Origin: Chersky-840 sp050011815
GTDB taxonomy: Bacteria; Actinomycetota; Acidimicrobiia; Acidimicrobiales; UBA8190
Assembly (NCBI GenBank): GCA_050011815.1
Contig: JBEKIJ010000013.1
Span: 62,001-126,000, forward strand
Direction: 5' to 3'
DNA: 64,000 bases
Positions within the stretch are counted from its first letter, which is position 1. The number at the start of each line of letters is the position of its first letter. The notes under the pieces were generated by a model. The model had not been told where the DNA came from, ran no database searches, and saw only the letters and a program-made list of their open reading frames with translations. Shown piece after piece: positions 47,632-55,255 of this stretch. The position numbers were made by a program, and so were the translations under genes.

Positions 47632-49116
47632 ATGGGAACGTGGCGGCACTCAGTGGTGGGGTCGGTCGTCGCTCTCGTGGTCATGGCCGTGCTGGTGGCG
47701 GTCATGGTTCCTCTCCGGAGCCACCTCAGCATCGCCACTCCCGGGCTCGTCCTGGTGGTCCCGGTCGTGATCGGTGTGGTCGTCGGAGGGTTCAAGGCCG
47801 GTGCCTTCGGCGTGGTGGCCGGGTTCGTCGTCTACGACCTCGTCTTCATCCCGCCCTACTTCACGCTGTCGGTGGGAAGAAGCGAGAACTGGGTGCCGCT
47901 CGGGGTGTACGTGGCGGTGATGCTGGCGGTGGCCCAGGTGGTGGCCCGTCTGGAGACGACGCGCGCCGAGGCCAACCAACACGAGCAGGCCATCCGGCGT
48001 CTCTTCGAGCTCACCGACCTCCTCATCGAGGACCGGCCCCTCTCCGAGGTCCTCGAGCTCATCGTGTCCACGGTGCACGAGGCGTTCGCCTTGCGAAGTG
48101 TCGCCCTCCTGCTCCCCGTCGACACCCGTCTCGACGTGGTGGCGTCGGCCGGAGCACCCGTCTCCGATGTCGAGCTGCGGCGAATCGCGCCCGAACCGGG
48201 GATTCCCGCCAGCCTGGGAACCTCCAGCGGGCCCCGACATGACCAGACCCAGACCGTGGCGCTCTCCGCCATGGGACGCCCCATCGGACTGCTCCACATC
48301 TGGGGGGCGGCGCTCACCCGGCACGACCAGGAGCTCTTGCACACCTTCGCCAATCACCTGGCTCTCGCCCTCGAGCGGGCGCAACTCCGTGAGCAGGCGC
48401 TGCGGACGGAGCTGCTCGAGGAGGTCGACCGCCTCCAACGCTCCCTCGTGGGTGCGGTCTCCCACGACCTCCGCACGCCCCTGGCCACGATCAAGGCGTC
48501 GGCCTCGACGCTGCGCAGCGCCGATGCCGACCTGGCGCTCGTAGACCGTGAGGAACTGCTGGAACTGATCGACAACCAAACCGATCGCCTCAACCGTCTC
48601 GTCACCAACCTCCTCGATCTGTCACGCGTCCAGGCAGGGGCGCTGGAACTGCGCAACGAGCCGATCGCCGTCGGGGACCTCGTGGCGGACGCCCTGCGCG
48701 GCCTGGGGCCGAGGGCGGACGCTCTCCACATCACCACCGAGCTCGATGTCGACCTTCCCCTGGTGGATGTCGACCACCTCCTCATCGGGCAGGTCCTCGC
48801 GAATCTCCTCGACAACGCGGCCCGCTACGCTCCGCCCGGCACGGCCATCTCGGTCTCGACGCGACTTCGCGACGACGGACTGGTGGAGTTGGCGGTGCAG
48901 GACAGGGGCCCGGGTGTGCCTCGCGCCGAGAGGACCAACGTCTTTCACATGTTCAACCGCAGCGGGACCTCGGGTGGCACCGGTGTCGGCCTGTCGATCG
49001 CCAAGGCGTTCGTCGAGGCCCACGGTCAGGAGATCTGGGTGGAAGACGTTCCGGGCGGGGGGGCGCGGTTCTGCTTCACCATGCCGCCGGCACCCGTCAC
49101 CATGGTCGTGACCTGA
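47632..49116 (+). CDS. Sensor histidine kinase, C-terminal KdpD half
   Basis: A 494-residue kinase corresponding to the membrane-plus-kinase half of KdpD. Four hydrophobic segments in the first 110 residues (VVALVVMAVLVAVMV, LVLVVPVVIGVVVGG, and two more) form the KdpD DUF4118 region, including VVYDLVFIPPYFTLSV. A GAF-like domain (about 140-250) precedes the kinase core: VGAVSHDLRTPLATIKASAS with the phosphorylated histidine, NLLDNAARYAPPG and GVGLSIAKAFVEAHGQ. ATG 47632 has GAGG 8 nt upstream. kdpE starts directly after its stop. No kdpFABC genes are nearby. Confidence 0.92.
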   Translation: MGTWRHSVVGSVVALVVMAVLVAVMVPLRSHLSIATPGLVLVVPVVIGVVVGGFKAGAFGVVAGFVVYDLVFIPPYFTLSVGRSENWVPLGVYVAVMLAVAQVVARLETTRAEANQHEQAIRRLFELTDLLIEDRPLSEVLELIVSTVHEAFALRSVALLLPVDTRLDVVASAGAPVSDVELRRIAPEPGIPASLGTSSGPRHDQTQTVALSAMGRPIGLLHIWGAALTRHDQELLHTFANHLALALERAQLREQALRTELLEEVDRLQRSLVGAVSHDLRTPLATIKASASTLRSADADLALVDREELLELIDNQTDRLNRLVTNLLDLSRVQAGALELRNEPIAVGDLVADALRGLGPRADALHITTELDVDLPLVDVDHLLIGQVLANLLDNAARYAPPGTAISVSTRLRDDGLVELAVQDRGPGVPRAERTNVFHMFNRSGTSGGTGVGLSIAKAFVEAHGQEIWVEDVPGGGARFCFTMPPAPVTMVVT

Positions 49117-49806
49117 GTGGCCACCGTCCTGGCGGTCGACGACGACCAGGCCTTGCTCCGTGTCCTGCGCATCGGTCTCAGCGCGCTCGGGCACACCGTG
49201 CTGGTGGCTTCCACGGGCGAGCAGGGTGTGTCCCAAGCCGCCATCGGTGGGCCCGACATCATCGTCCTCGATCTCGGGCTTCCCGACCTCGACGGCATGG
49301 AGGTGTGCCGGAGGATCCGGCTCTGGAGCGACGTGCCGATCATCGTGCTCTCCGCCGACGGCACCGAGGACCGCAAGATCGCCTCGCTCGACGGTGGGGC
49401 CGACGATTACATGACCAAGCCCTTCGGGATGGGCGAGCTCGAGGCCCGGCTCCGGGTGGCGCTCCGGCACCGCGCCCCCGAGCCCGGCGAGGAAGAGGTC
49501 AAGGCCATCGAAGTCGGTGCGCTGCAGCTCGACCTCGTCCACCACGAGGCTCGGATGGAGGGTCGTCCCGTCGAGCTCACGACCCGGGAATTCGCCCTTC
49601 TGGTCTTCCTGGCCCGCAACGCCGGCAAGATCTGCACCCACCGCATGATCCTCGAGCACGTCTGGGGCCCCCATTACGGCACCGAGACCCAGTACCTCCG
49701 TGTGTACGTGTACCGCCTCCGCCGCAAGCTCGGCGACGAGAAGGGCGAGCTGCTCCGCACCAACCCCGGGGTCGGGTACCAACTCGTCGACGAAGGGGTC
49801 TCGTAG
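49117..49806 (+). CDS. kdpE: OmpR-family response regulator (KdpE-like)
   Basis: A 229-residue two-domain regulator. The receiver has the acidic pair VLAVDDDQALL, phosphoacceptor Asp in IIVLDLGLPDLDGMEV, and Lys in YMTKPFGMGELEA. The C-terminal winged helix has LTTREFALLVFLARNAGKICTHRMILEHVWG and ETQYLRVYVYRLRRKL. Sequence and its place directly behind a KdpD-type kinase (the kinase TGA is immediately followed by the GTG start) identify it as KdpE-like. Its target in the absence of kdpFABC is unknown; the aquaporin gene 80 nt downstream is a candidate. Confidence 0.93.
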   Translation: MATVLAVDDDQALLRVLRIGLSALGHTVLVASTGEQGVSQAAIGGPDIIVLDLGLPDLDGMEVCRRIRLWSDVPIIVLSADGTEDRKIASLDGGADDYMTKPFGMGELEARLRVALRHRAPEPGEEEVKAIEVGALQLDLVHHEARMEGRPVELTTREFALLVFLARNAGKICTHRMILEHVWGPHYGTETQYLRVYVYRLRRKLGDEKGELLRTNPGVGYQLVDEGVS

Positions 49807-49851
49807 ACACACCGCATCGTCGGGAAACCGGCGCGCGCCCCGCCGACGAAT

Positions 49852-49857
49852 TAACCT
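49852..49857 (+). promoter_or_regulatory. Probable -10 box of the aquaporin gene
   Basis: TAACCT about 30 nt before the aquaporin ATG, with an AAGGGGG ribosome-binding site at 49874-49880. The aquaporin gene therefore could be transcribed on its own as well as from the kdpE mRNA. Confidence 0.4.
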
Positions 49858-49886
49858 CCGGGGCACACCGCTCAAGGGGGCCCTCG

Positions 49887-50630
49887 ATGGTGCGAAAGCT
49901 GTCCGCCGAGCTCCTCGGCACGTTGATCCTCGTGTATTTCGCCGTCGGGGTGGCCACACTGTCCTTCGGCTTCGGTGCCACCGGAACGAGCTTCTATGCC
50001 GGCGTCGTGGCCACGGCCCTGGCGTTCGGCCTCACCCTGTTGGCTCTGGCCTACGTCCTGGGCCCCATCTCGGGATGTCACGTCAATCCCGCGGTGACGA
50101 TCGGTGCGCTTTTCGCCGGCAGGATCTCTCTGGTCGAAGCGGTGGGGTACTGGGTCTCGCAGTTCGTGGGCGGGATCCTGGGCGCACTTCTTCTGTGGGC
50201 CACGTTCAGCTCCTCACCGCTCTACAGCCGATCGACCACCGGGCTCGGCACCGACGGCTGGGGGGCAGCCAGCCACATCCACATCGATGTCGGAGGCGCC
50301 TTCCTCGCCGAGGTCGTGCTCACCGCCTTCTTCGTGTTCGTGATCCTCGGGGTCACGAGCAAGATCGGGAACACGGCGACGGCGGGCATGGTGATCGGGC
50401 TCAGCCTCACCGTGGTGCACCTCATCGGGATCCCCATCACCGGCACGTCGGTGAACCCGGCTCGCAGCCTCGGGCCCGCGCTCGTCGTCGGGGGCACCGC
50501 CTTGCACCAGGTCTGGCTGTTCATCGTGGCGCCCTTGGTGGGCGGTGTCCTGGCCGCGGGGCTCCACCTGCTCGTCTATCCGCAAGAGGCGGCGGACTCC
50601 ACCTCCGATCTCGATCCGGCCAAGGCATGA
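49887..50630 (+). CDS. Aquaporin, AqpZ-like (MIP family)
   Basis: A 247-residue channel with six membrane segments and two NPA boxes (CHVNPAVTIGALFAG and TSVNPARSLGPA). The aromatic/arginine selectivity positions look like water-type AqpZ: Phe in ALAFGLTLLALAY, His in VVHLIGIPITGTS and Arg in NPARS. It should pass water rather than glycerol. Start ATG 49887, with AAGGGGG 6 nt upstream. It lies 80 nt behind kdpE, consistent with an osmotic response. The last 12 residues are Asp/Ser-rich. Confidence 0.92.
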   Translation: MVRKLSAELLGTLILVYFAVGVATLSFGFGATGTSFYAGVVATALAFGLTLLALAYVLGPISGCHVNPAVTIGALFAGRISLVEAVGYWVSQFVGGILGALLLWATFSSSPLYSRSTTGLGTDGWGAASHIHIDVGGAFLAEVVLTAFFVFVILGVTSKIGNTATAGMVIGLSLTVVHLIGIPITGTSVNPARSLGPALVVGGTALHQVWLFIVAPLVGGVLAAGLHLLVYPQEAADSTSDLDPAKA

Positions 50631-50667
50631 CACCCCTGGCGTGACGGGACCGGGGAAGGACCACCGA

Positions 50668-50673
50668 TACTGT
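50668..50673 (+). promoter_or_regulatory. Probable -10 box of the 176-residue lipoprotein gene (leaderless)
   Basis: TACTGT, 6 nt before GTG 50680, with no ribosome-binding site in between. Confidence 0.45.
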
Positions 50674-50679
50674 TCCCCC

Positions 50680-51210
50680 GTGCGCGCCGGACTGGTCCCC
50701 TTCGTCGTGGTCGGCGCCCTGGGGCTGGCGGCGTGTTCGACCGGCCCGACGGGTCACGCGGCTGGGAGCGCCACCACCACCACACCGGCTCCCACCACGA
50801 CGCAACCGGCTCCCACCACGACGCAACCGACGACCTCGAATCTCGTCGTCACCGACCAGATCCGGTCCGAGCTCGTCGCCGCCGGGGCGACCCTCAACAG
50901 CCTCCCCGCCTCGGCCTACACCGGGCTCCGTCCCGGCGAGACCTACTACGCCTACGACGCCACCACCCAGACCTACTGGGCGGGCGCCGGTCTCCTCCCC
51001 AGCTCCTCCTCCACCCCGGCCCAGGTCTCCACCCAGGACGACGGCGCGTACCTGCTCTTCACCCGCACCGCCACCGGCGCCTGGAAGGCCTACGACGTGG
51101 GACTGGCCGGCACCCCCGACGGCACCCCCTGCTCGATCACCGTGCCCAGCGCCATCCTCGCCCTCTGGAACTGGCCGGCGGGAAGCTGCCGCCCGTCGAC
51201 CATCAGCTGA
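50680..51210 (+). CDS. Putative lipoprotein, function unknown
   Basis: A 176-residue exported protein. A short signal (basic start, VPFVVVGALGLAAC, lipobox Cys near 19) is followed by a Thr/Pro-rich tether with repeated TTTPAPTTTQ units. The folded part (about 55-176) is unrecognised: TDQIRSELVAAGA, PGETYYAYDATTQTYWAGAGL, DDGAYLLFTRTATGAWKAYD, and a C-terminal Cys pair (TPCSIT and GSCRP) likely forming a disulfide. The start is GTG 50680. Its stop overlaps the stop of the SnoaL-like gene on the opposite strand by 8 nt. Confidence 0.8.
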   Translation: MRAGLVPFVVVGALGLAACSTGPTGHAAGSATTTTPAPTTTQPAPTTTQPTTSNLVVTDQIRSELVAAGATLNSLPASAYTGLRPGETYYAYDATTQTYWAGAGLLPSSSSTPAQVSTQDDGAYLLFTRTATGAWKAYDVGLAGTPDGTPCSITVPSAILALWNWPAGSCRPSTIS

Positions 51211-51631
51211 CCCTCGACTCCCGTTCGGCCAGGTACCGGTCGAGGGCCTCCACCTTCTGGGTGTCGAGGAAGTCCTCGTGGTACACGATCTTTCCCCATG
51301 CCACCCGGGCCAAGACGGTGACCCGGTTCTCGTAGACGAGGGCACCGGCGTCGTCGAGGGCCCGATCGCAGAACAGCACGCACACCGTGGTCCGCCACGG
51401 GGGCCCGTTGACGAGGATGTCCTGGGCGGTCCCCGAGAGCCCGGCCGCTACGAAGCGCCGCAGGAAGGCCTCGATGGCCGGCTTCCCCCGGTGCTCCCCG
51501 CTCCAGGAGCTCACCCCCGGGAACACGAGCACGGCGTCTTGCGCGTAGGCGGCGAGCATGGGCCCGGGATCGCCCCGGCCCAGGGCGGCCATGCTCCGAC
51601 GAATCATCCACCGAACAGCCCATTTGTACAT
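51203..51631 (-). CDS. SnoaL-like (NTF2-fold) protein
   Basis: A 142-residue NTF2-fold protein: YKWAVRWMIRRSMAALGRGDPGPMLAAYAQDAVLVFPG is the helical start typical of SnoaL-like proteins. VYENRVTVLARVAWGKIVYHEDFLDTQKVE is the final sheet and helix. A role as small-molecule isomerase/hydrolase or binding protein is typical for the fold; the substrate is unknown. The ATG at 51631 has GAGG 7 nt upstream and is preferred to the longer frame. It is divergent from the TetR gene, so it may be regulated with it. Confidence 0.75.
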   Translation of the reverse strand: MYKWAVRWMIRRSMAALGRGDPGPMLAAYAQDAVLVFPGVSSWSGEHRGKPAIEAFLRRFVAAGLSGTAQDILVNGPPWRTTVCVLFCDRALDDAGALVYENRVTVLARVAWGKIVYHEDFLDTQKVEALDRYLAERESRVS

Positions 51632-51641
51632 GGCGCCACCT

Positions 51642-51659
51642 CTGGATAGATCGATCCAG
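51642..51659. promoter_or_regulatory. Candidate TetR operator (near-palindrome)
   Basis: CTGGATAGA then TCGATCCAG: half-sites match at 8 of 9 positions when read on opposite strands. It lies between the divergent SnoaL-like and TetR genes, the usual place for a TetR-family operator. Confidence 0.45.
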
Positions 51660-51723
51660 TTCGCAACGTAGTTACACTGTGCGGCAGCCTGCAAATGCGG
51701 CGAAGGATCCGACAAGGAGCCCC

Positions 51724-52335
51724 GTGCCCGACACCCGAGACCGGCTCGTCGAGACGAGTGCCACCCTGCTCCAGCGGCAGGGACTCACCGGGACCGGGAT
51801 CAAGCAGATCCTGACCGAGGCCGGTGCCCCGTACTCCTCGCTCTACCACCACTTCCCCGGGGGCAAGGACGAGCTGGCCGACGTGGCCATCCGCGCCTCG
51901 GGCGCCCGGTTCCAAGCGCTGGTCGAGGCGGTATGGGACGAAGCGCCCGACGTGGTCAGTGCGGTTGCTGCGGTCTTCGAGGGTGCTGCGCAGACCCTCG
52001 AGTCGACCGACTTCGCCGTGGCGTGCCCGATCGCCACGGTGGCGCTCGAGGTGGCCAGCACGAACGAGCGACTCCGGGTGGCCACCGCCGAGGTGTTCGA
52101 GGCATGGATCGAATCGGGGACGCGGCGCCTCGAAACGCAGCGCGTCTCCCCCCGCGACGCCCGCATGCTGGCGCTCACCCTCATCTCGCTGCTCGAGGGC
52201 GCCTTCGTCCTCAGCCAGGCCCTCAAGAGCACCGAGCCCGTGGTGGCGGCGGGGGCGGCCGCGACGCTGGCGGTCGAGCGGGCGCTCGGTTCGAGCGCAC
52301 CACGACCGACGCGCTCGAATACCCTCGAGCCATGA
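51724..52335 (+). CDS. TetR-family transcriptional regulator
   Basis: A 203-residue TetR protein. The N-terminal helix-turn-helix is ETSATLLQRQGLTGTGIKQILTEAGAPYSSLYHHFPGGKDEL, like the LmrA/YxaF group. The C-terminal ligand domain starts near residue 75. Start GTG 51724 with AAGGAG 4-5 nt upstream is preferred to the longer frame. Its stop overlaps the ATG of the next gene (ATGA), so the regulator and the reductase-like gene are one unit. A near-palindrome in front of it is the likely operator. Confidence 0.92.
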   Translation: MPDTRDRLVETSATLLQRQGLTGTGIKQILTEAGAPYSSLYHHFPGGKDELADVAIRASGARFQALVEAVWDEAPDVVSAVAAVFEGAAQTLESTDFAVACPIATVALEVASTNERLRVATAEVFEAWIESGTRRLETQRVSPRDARMLALTLISLLEGAFVLSQALKSTEPVVAAGAAATLAVERALGSSAPRPTRSNTLEP

Positions 52336-54029
52336 CCGACCACGGCGGCGGCGATCGACCCGGGGCCGTCTCTTCGGTGATCCAGTCCGGTGACGACGAG
52401 GTGGCGCCGACGTTGGGCGCGGCCGCGCTCGCCGAGCTGGCGGAGTTCGGCGACGAGCAGGTCGTCGAGGCCGGCGACGTCCTGTACCGGGCCGGCGACG
52501 CGTCCTACGACTTCTTCGTGGTCCTCGAGGGACAGGTCGAGATCGTGCGCCAGGACACCGAGCGCGAGGACATCATCGCCAGCTTCTCCGCCGGGGGGTT
52601 CATGGGCGAGCTGAGCCTCTTGACGGGCCAGCGGCCGTACCTCACCGGTCGCGTCGTCGAATCGGGACGACTCCTGCGGATCGGTGGGGACGAGTTCCGT
52701 CGCCTCATGAGCGCCAAGCCCGATCTCGCCGACCTGATCTTCAACGCCTTCTCGGCCCGCAGAGAGCGTCTGCGCCAGGGCGACGGCGCCCGGGCCGTCC
52801 GGATCGTCGGCTCCCGGTACTCCTCCGAGGCGATGGCCCTACGCGCCTTCGCCACCCGTTCTCATCTGCCCCACGAGTGGATCGACCTCGAGGATTCGGT
52901 CGATCCTGACGTGCTGCTCGCCGGCATGGGCCTGCGGTCGCCCGACACCCCGGCGGTCATCACCTCGACGGCGGTGCTGCGCCACACCTCGCCGGGGGAG
53001 TTCGCCGAACTCCTCGGGCTCACGTTCCGACCGGTTCCGGGAACCCTGTTCGACCTCGTGGTGATCGGAACCGGCCCCGCCGGGCTGGCCTCGGCGGTGT
53101 ACGGCGCCTCGGAGGGTCTCAACACCGTGGCCCTCGACGCCTTCTCGGTGGGCGGCCAAGCCGCCGCCAGCTCACGCATCGAGAACTACGTCGGCTTTCC
53201 CAACGGCATCTCGGGCGAAGACCTGGTGTCGCGGACCGCCATACAGGCCCAGCGCCTCGGGGCGCGGCTCAACGCCCCGTGCGTCGTGGCCGGGCTCCGG
53301 CCCGAAAACGGGTTCCATGTCGTCACCTTGGCGGACGGCAGCGAGATCCCCTGCCGAGCGGTCATCGTCGCTTCCGGCGCCCGGTACCGTCGGCTCGCCG
53401 TCGACGACCTGCAGCGTTTCGAAGGTGCCGGTGTCTACTACGCGGCGACCGACCTCGAAGCGAGGATCTGCACCGGGCGCGACGTGATCATCGTCGGTGG
53501 AGGGAATTCGGCAGGACAGGCCGCCATCTACATGTCCCAGAACGGCTGCAAGGTGCTCATCGCCATCCGGAGGGACGACCTCTCCGAGACCATGTCGCGA
53601 TATCTGATCGAACGCATCGACGCCAACCCCCGCATCGAGGTTCTGGCCAGGACCGAAGTGCGAGCGTTGGTGGGCACAACCCATCTCGAGCAGGCCACGC
53701 TCGAGCACACCCCCACCCAGACGCGAAGGAACGTGAACTGTGGGGGGTTGTTCTGCTTCATCGGCGCCGAGCCGTCGACGTCCTGGCTGTCAGACACGAT
53801 GGCACTCGACCGCAACGGGTTCATCCTGACCGACCGCGACCTGGCCGACACCGATGCCTCGTACCCGACGTTCGCGGGACGGGACCCGTTGCCGTTCGAA
53901 ACCTCGATGATGGGGGTGTTCGCCGTCGGCGACGTGCGCCACGGATCGCTCAAGCGTGTGGCGGCCGCCGTCGGCGAGGGTTCGAGCGCGGTCCGCTCCG
54001 TGCACGAACACCTGACCACGAGCACGTAG
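52332..54029 (+). CDS. Cyclic-nucleotide-binding-domain plus thioredoxin-reductase-like protein lacking CxxC
   Basis: A 565-residue protein with three parts. Residues 40-150 are a CAP-like cyclic nucleotide-binding domain (YDFFVVLEGQVEIV, GFMGELSLLTGQRPYLTGRV). About 155-235 is a thioredoxin-like segment without CxxC. The rest is thioredoxin-reductase-like: FAD loop LVVIGTGPAGLASAVYGASEG, NAD loop VIIVGGGNSAGQAAIY and VFAVGDVRHGSLKRVAAAVGEGSS. Where thioredoxin reductase has CAxC the sequence reads GVYYAATDLEARI, so the redox cysteines are missing and disulfide reduction is unlikely. It may be another flavin oxidoreductase regulated by a nucleotide. Confidence 0.88.
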   Translation: MTDHGGGDRPGAVSSVIQSGDDEVAPTLGAAALAELAEFGDEQVVEAGDVLYRAGDASYDFFVVLEGQVEIVRQDTEREDIIASFSAGGFMGELSLLTGQRPYLTGRVVESGRLLRIGGDEFRRLMSAKPDLADLIFNAFSARRERLRQGDGARAVRIVGSRYSSEAMALRAFATRSHLPHEWIDLEDSVDPDVLLAGMGLRSPDTPAVITSTAVLRHTSPGEFAELLGLTFRPVPGTLFDLVVIGTGPAGLASAVYGASEGLNTVALDAFSVGGQAAASSRIENYVGFPNGISGEDLVSRTAIQAQRLGARLNAPCVVAGLRPENGFHVVTLADGSEIPCRAVIVASGARYRRLAVDDLQRFEGAGVYYAATDLEARICTGRDVIIVGGGNSAGQAAIYMSQNGCKVLIAIRRDDLSETMSRYLIERIDANPRIEVLARTEVRALVGTTHLEQATLEHTPTQTRRNVNCGGLFCFIGAEPSTSWLSDTMALDRNGFILTDRDLADTDASYPTFAGRDPLPFETSMMGVFAVGDVRHGSLKRVAAAVGEGSSAVRSVHEHLTTST

Positions 54030-54036
54030 TCGCAGG

Positions 54037-54042
54037 TACCCT
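54037..54042 (+). promoter_or_regulatory. Probable -10 box of the PhyH gene (leaderless)
   Basis: TACCCT, 6 nt before GTG 54049, with no ribosome-binding site. Confidence 0.45.
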
Positions 54043-54048
54043 TGGGCC

Positions 54049-54951
54049 GTGAGCGACGTCGTGACCGCCGACCAACGACGGGCCTGGGACGAAGACGGAT
54101 GGTGCGTGCTCGAAGGAGCCGTGCCCAAAGAGGATCTGGTCGCCGCGCAGATCGCCGTGGCGAAACTGTTCCCCGGCGTCGAGGAGATGGCGGGCGCCGA
54201 GCCGGGCAGCGACCTCGACCGGTGGCGCACCTGGGATGCACCGTGGCCGGAGTTCCCTTTTCGGAGCCGCTCGCTCAACGGCATCGTGCTGGGTGACGTG
54301 CTGATGGACCTCGCCCAGGACCTCCTCGGCGCCGACGACATCCGTCTGTACCTGGCCATCGTGACGGCCAAGTACGCCGGCCAGCCTTCGGAGTACAACC
54401 AACTCCTCCACACCGACTTCCCGAACCACACCCTGACCGTGCCGCGGCCCGAACCCGGGTATCACCAGATGGAGACGTTCATCTACCTCAGCGACGTCGG
54501 CCCCGACAACGGCGCCACCCGCTTCGTCTCGCGACGGCGCACACGTGACATCCCCGTGGAGCAGCACACGCTGAACTTCGAGGACTACGAGGACCTCTAC
54601 CGCGACCCCGGCGACGCCTCGGCACCGGCCGGATCGATCGTCGTCTACCGTCCCGACGTCTACCACCGGTCGGTGGATTTCACCGACCAGACCCAGGCCC
54701 GCTTCATGCTGCATGTGTCGTTCAAGCCCGCCACCATGGAATGGGGGGGCTACCAGGCGTGGCCGTTCAGAGGGTTCTCGGTGGAGTGGCACAACTTCGT
54801 CCAGCAGGCTTCACCCCGGCAGTTGACGGCCTTGGGATTCCCCGCACCGGGCCATCCCTTCTGGACCGAACAGACCCTGGCCGGTGTGGCCGGGCGCTAT
54901 CCCGGGCTCGACCTCGCTCCGTGGAGAGCAGCGCACACCGAAGTGCGCTAG
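54049..54951 (+). CDS. Phytanoyl-CoA dioxygenase family protein
   Basis: A 300-residue Fe(II)/2-oxoglutarate oxygenase of the PhyH family. The metal-binding facial triad is visible as His121 and Asp123 in LLHTDF and His206 in PDVYHRS, with the 2-oxoglutarate-binding arginine near 218. The N-terminal motif DEDGWCVLEGAVPKEDL is typical. The hydroxylated substrate is unknown. The stop codon shares the bases CTAG with a small gene on the other strand. The start GTG 54049 fits the family and has TACCCT 6 nt upstream. Confidence 0.9.
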   Translation: MSDVVTADQRRAWDEDGWCVLEGAVPKEDLVAAQIAVAKLFPGVEEMAGAEPGSDLDRWRTWDAPWPEFPFRSRSLNGIVLGDVLMDLAQDLLGADDIRLYLAIVTAKYAGQPSEYNQLLHTDFPNHTLTVPRPEPGYHQMETFIYLSDVGPDNGATRFVSRRRTRDIPVEQHTLNFEDYEDLYRDPGDASAPAGSIVVYRPDVYHRSVDFTDQTQARFMLHVSFKPATMEWGGYQAWPFRGFSVEWHNFVQQASPRQLTALGFPAPGHPFWTEQTLAGVAGRYPGLDLAPWRAAHTEVR

Positions 54952-55154
54952 CCGCCGTCACCCCGTCCGCGACGAGGACCTCGAGGCGCCGATTCGAGAG
55001 CGCTCAGCTCGCCCTGGAGCCGCCGCACGACGGCGGCGTCCTGCGGCGCGCTGTCCATCAGCGCCCCCGACTCGATGGCCTCGATGAATCGTCGAAGCAC
55101 ATCTGCTTCCTCGGGGGCGGTCTGGTCGAACGGGGAACGAGACGCGGACGCCAT
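54948..55154 (-). CDS. Small hypothetical protein
   Basis: A 68-residue frame: a Pro/Ser-rich start, then ADVLRRFIEAIESGALMD and DAAVVRRLQGELSALESA (two probable helices) and a basic, Gly/Arg-rich end. Codon use is normal for the genome. The stop codon shares CTAG with the PhyH stop. It has no good ribosome-binding site. It might be a small coiled-coil protein; alternatively, it is a chance frame in 200 bp between two genes. Confidence 0.45.
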   Translation of the reverse strand: MASASRSPFDQTAPEEADVLRRFIEAIESGALMDSAPQDAAVVRRLQGELSALESAPRGPRRGRGDGG

Positions 55155-55255
55155 GCCATCTATCTTTGACCGCGACGCCCCCTCGTTGGTGGATCTCGCG
55201 TCCCCGATCGTCCCGGTCGCCCGAGAAGTGTGGTGAAGTAGCGGCCATCTTCCTC

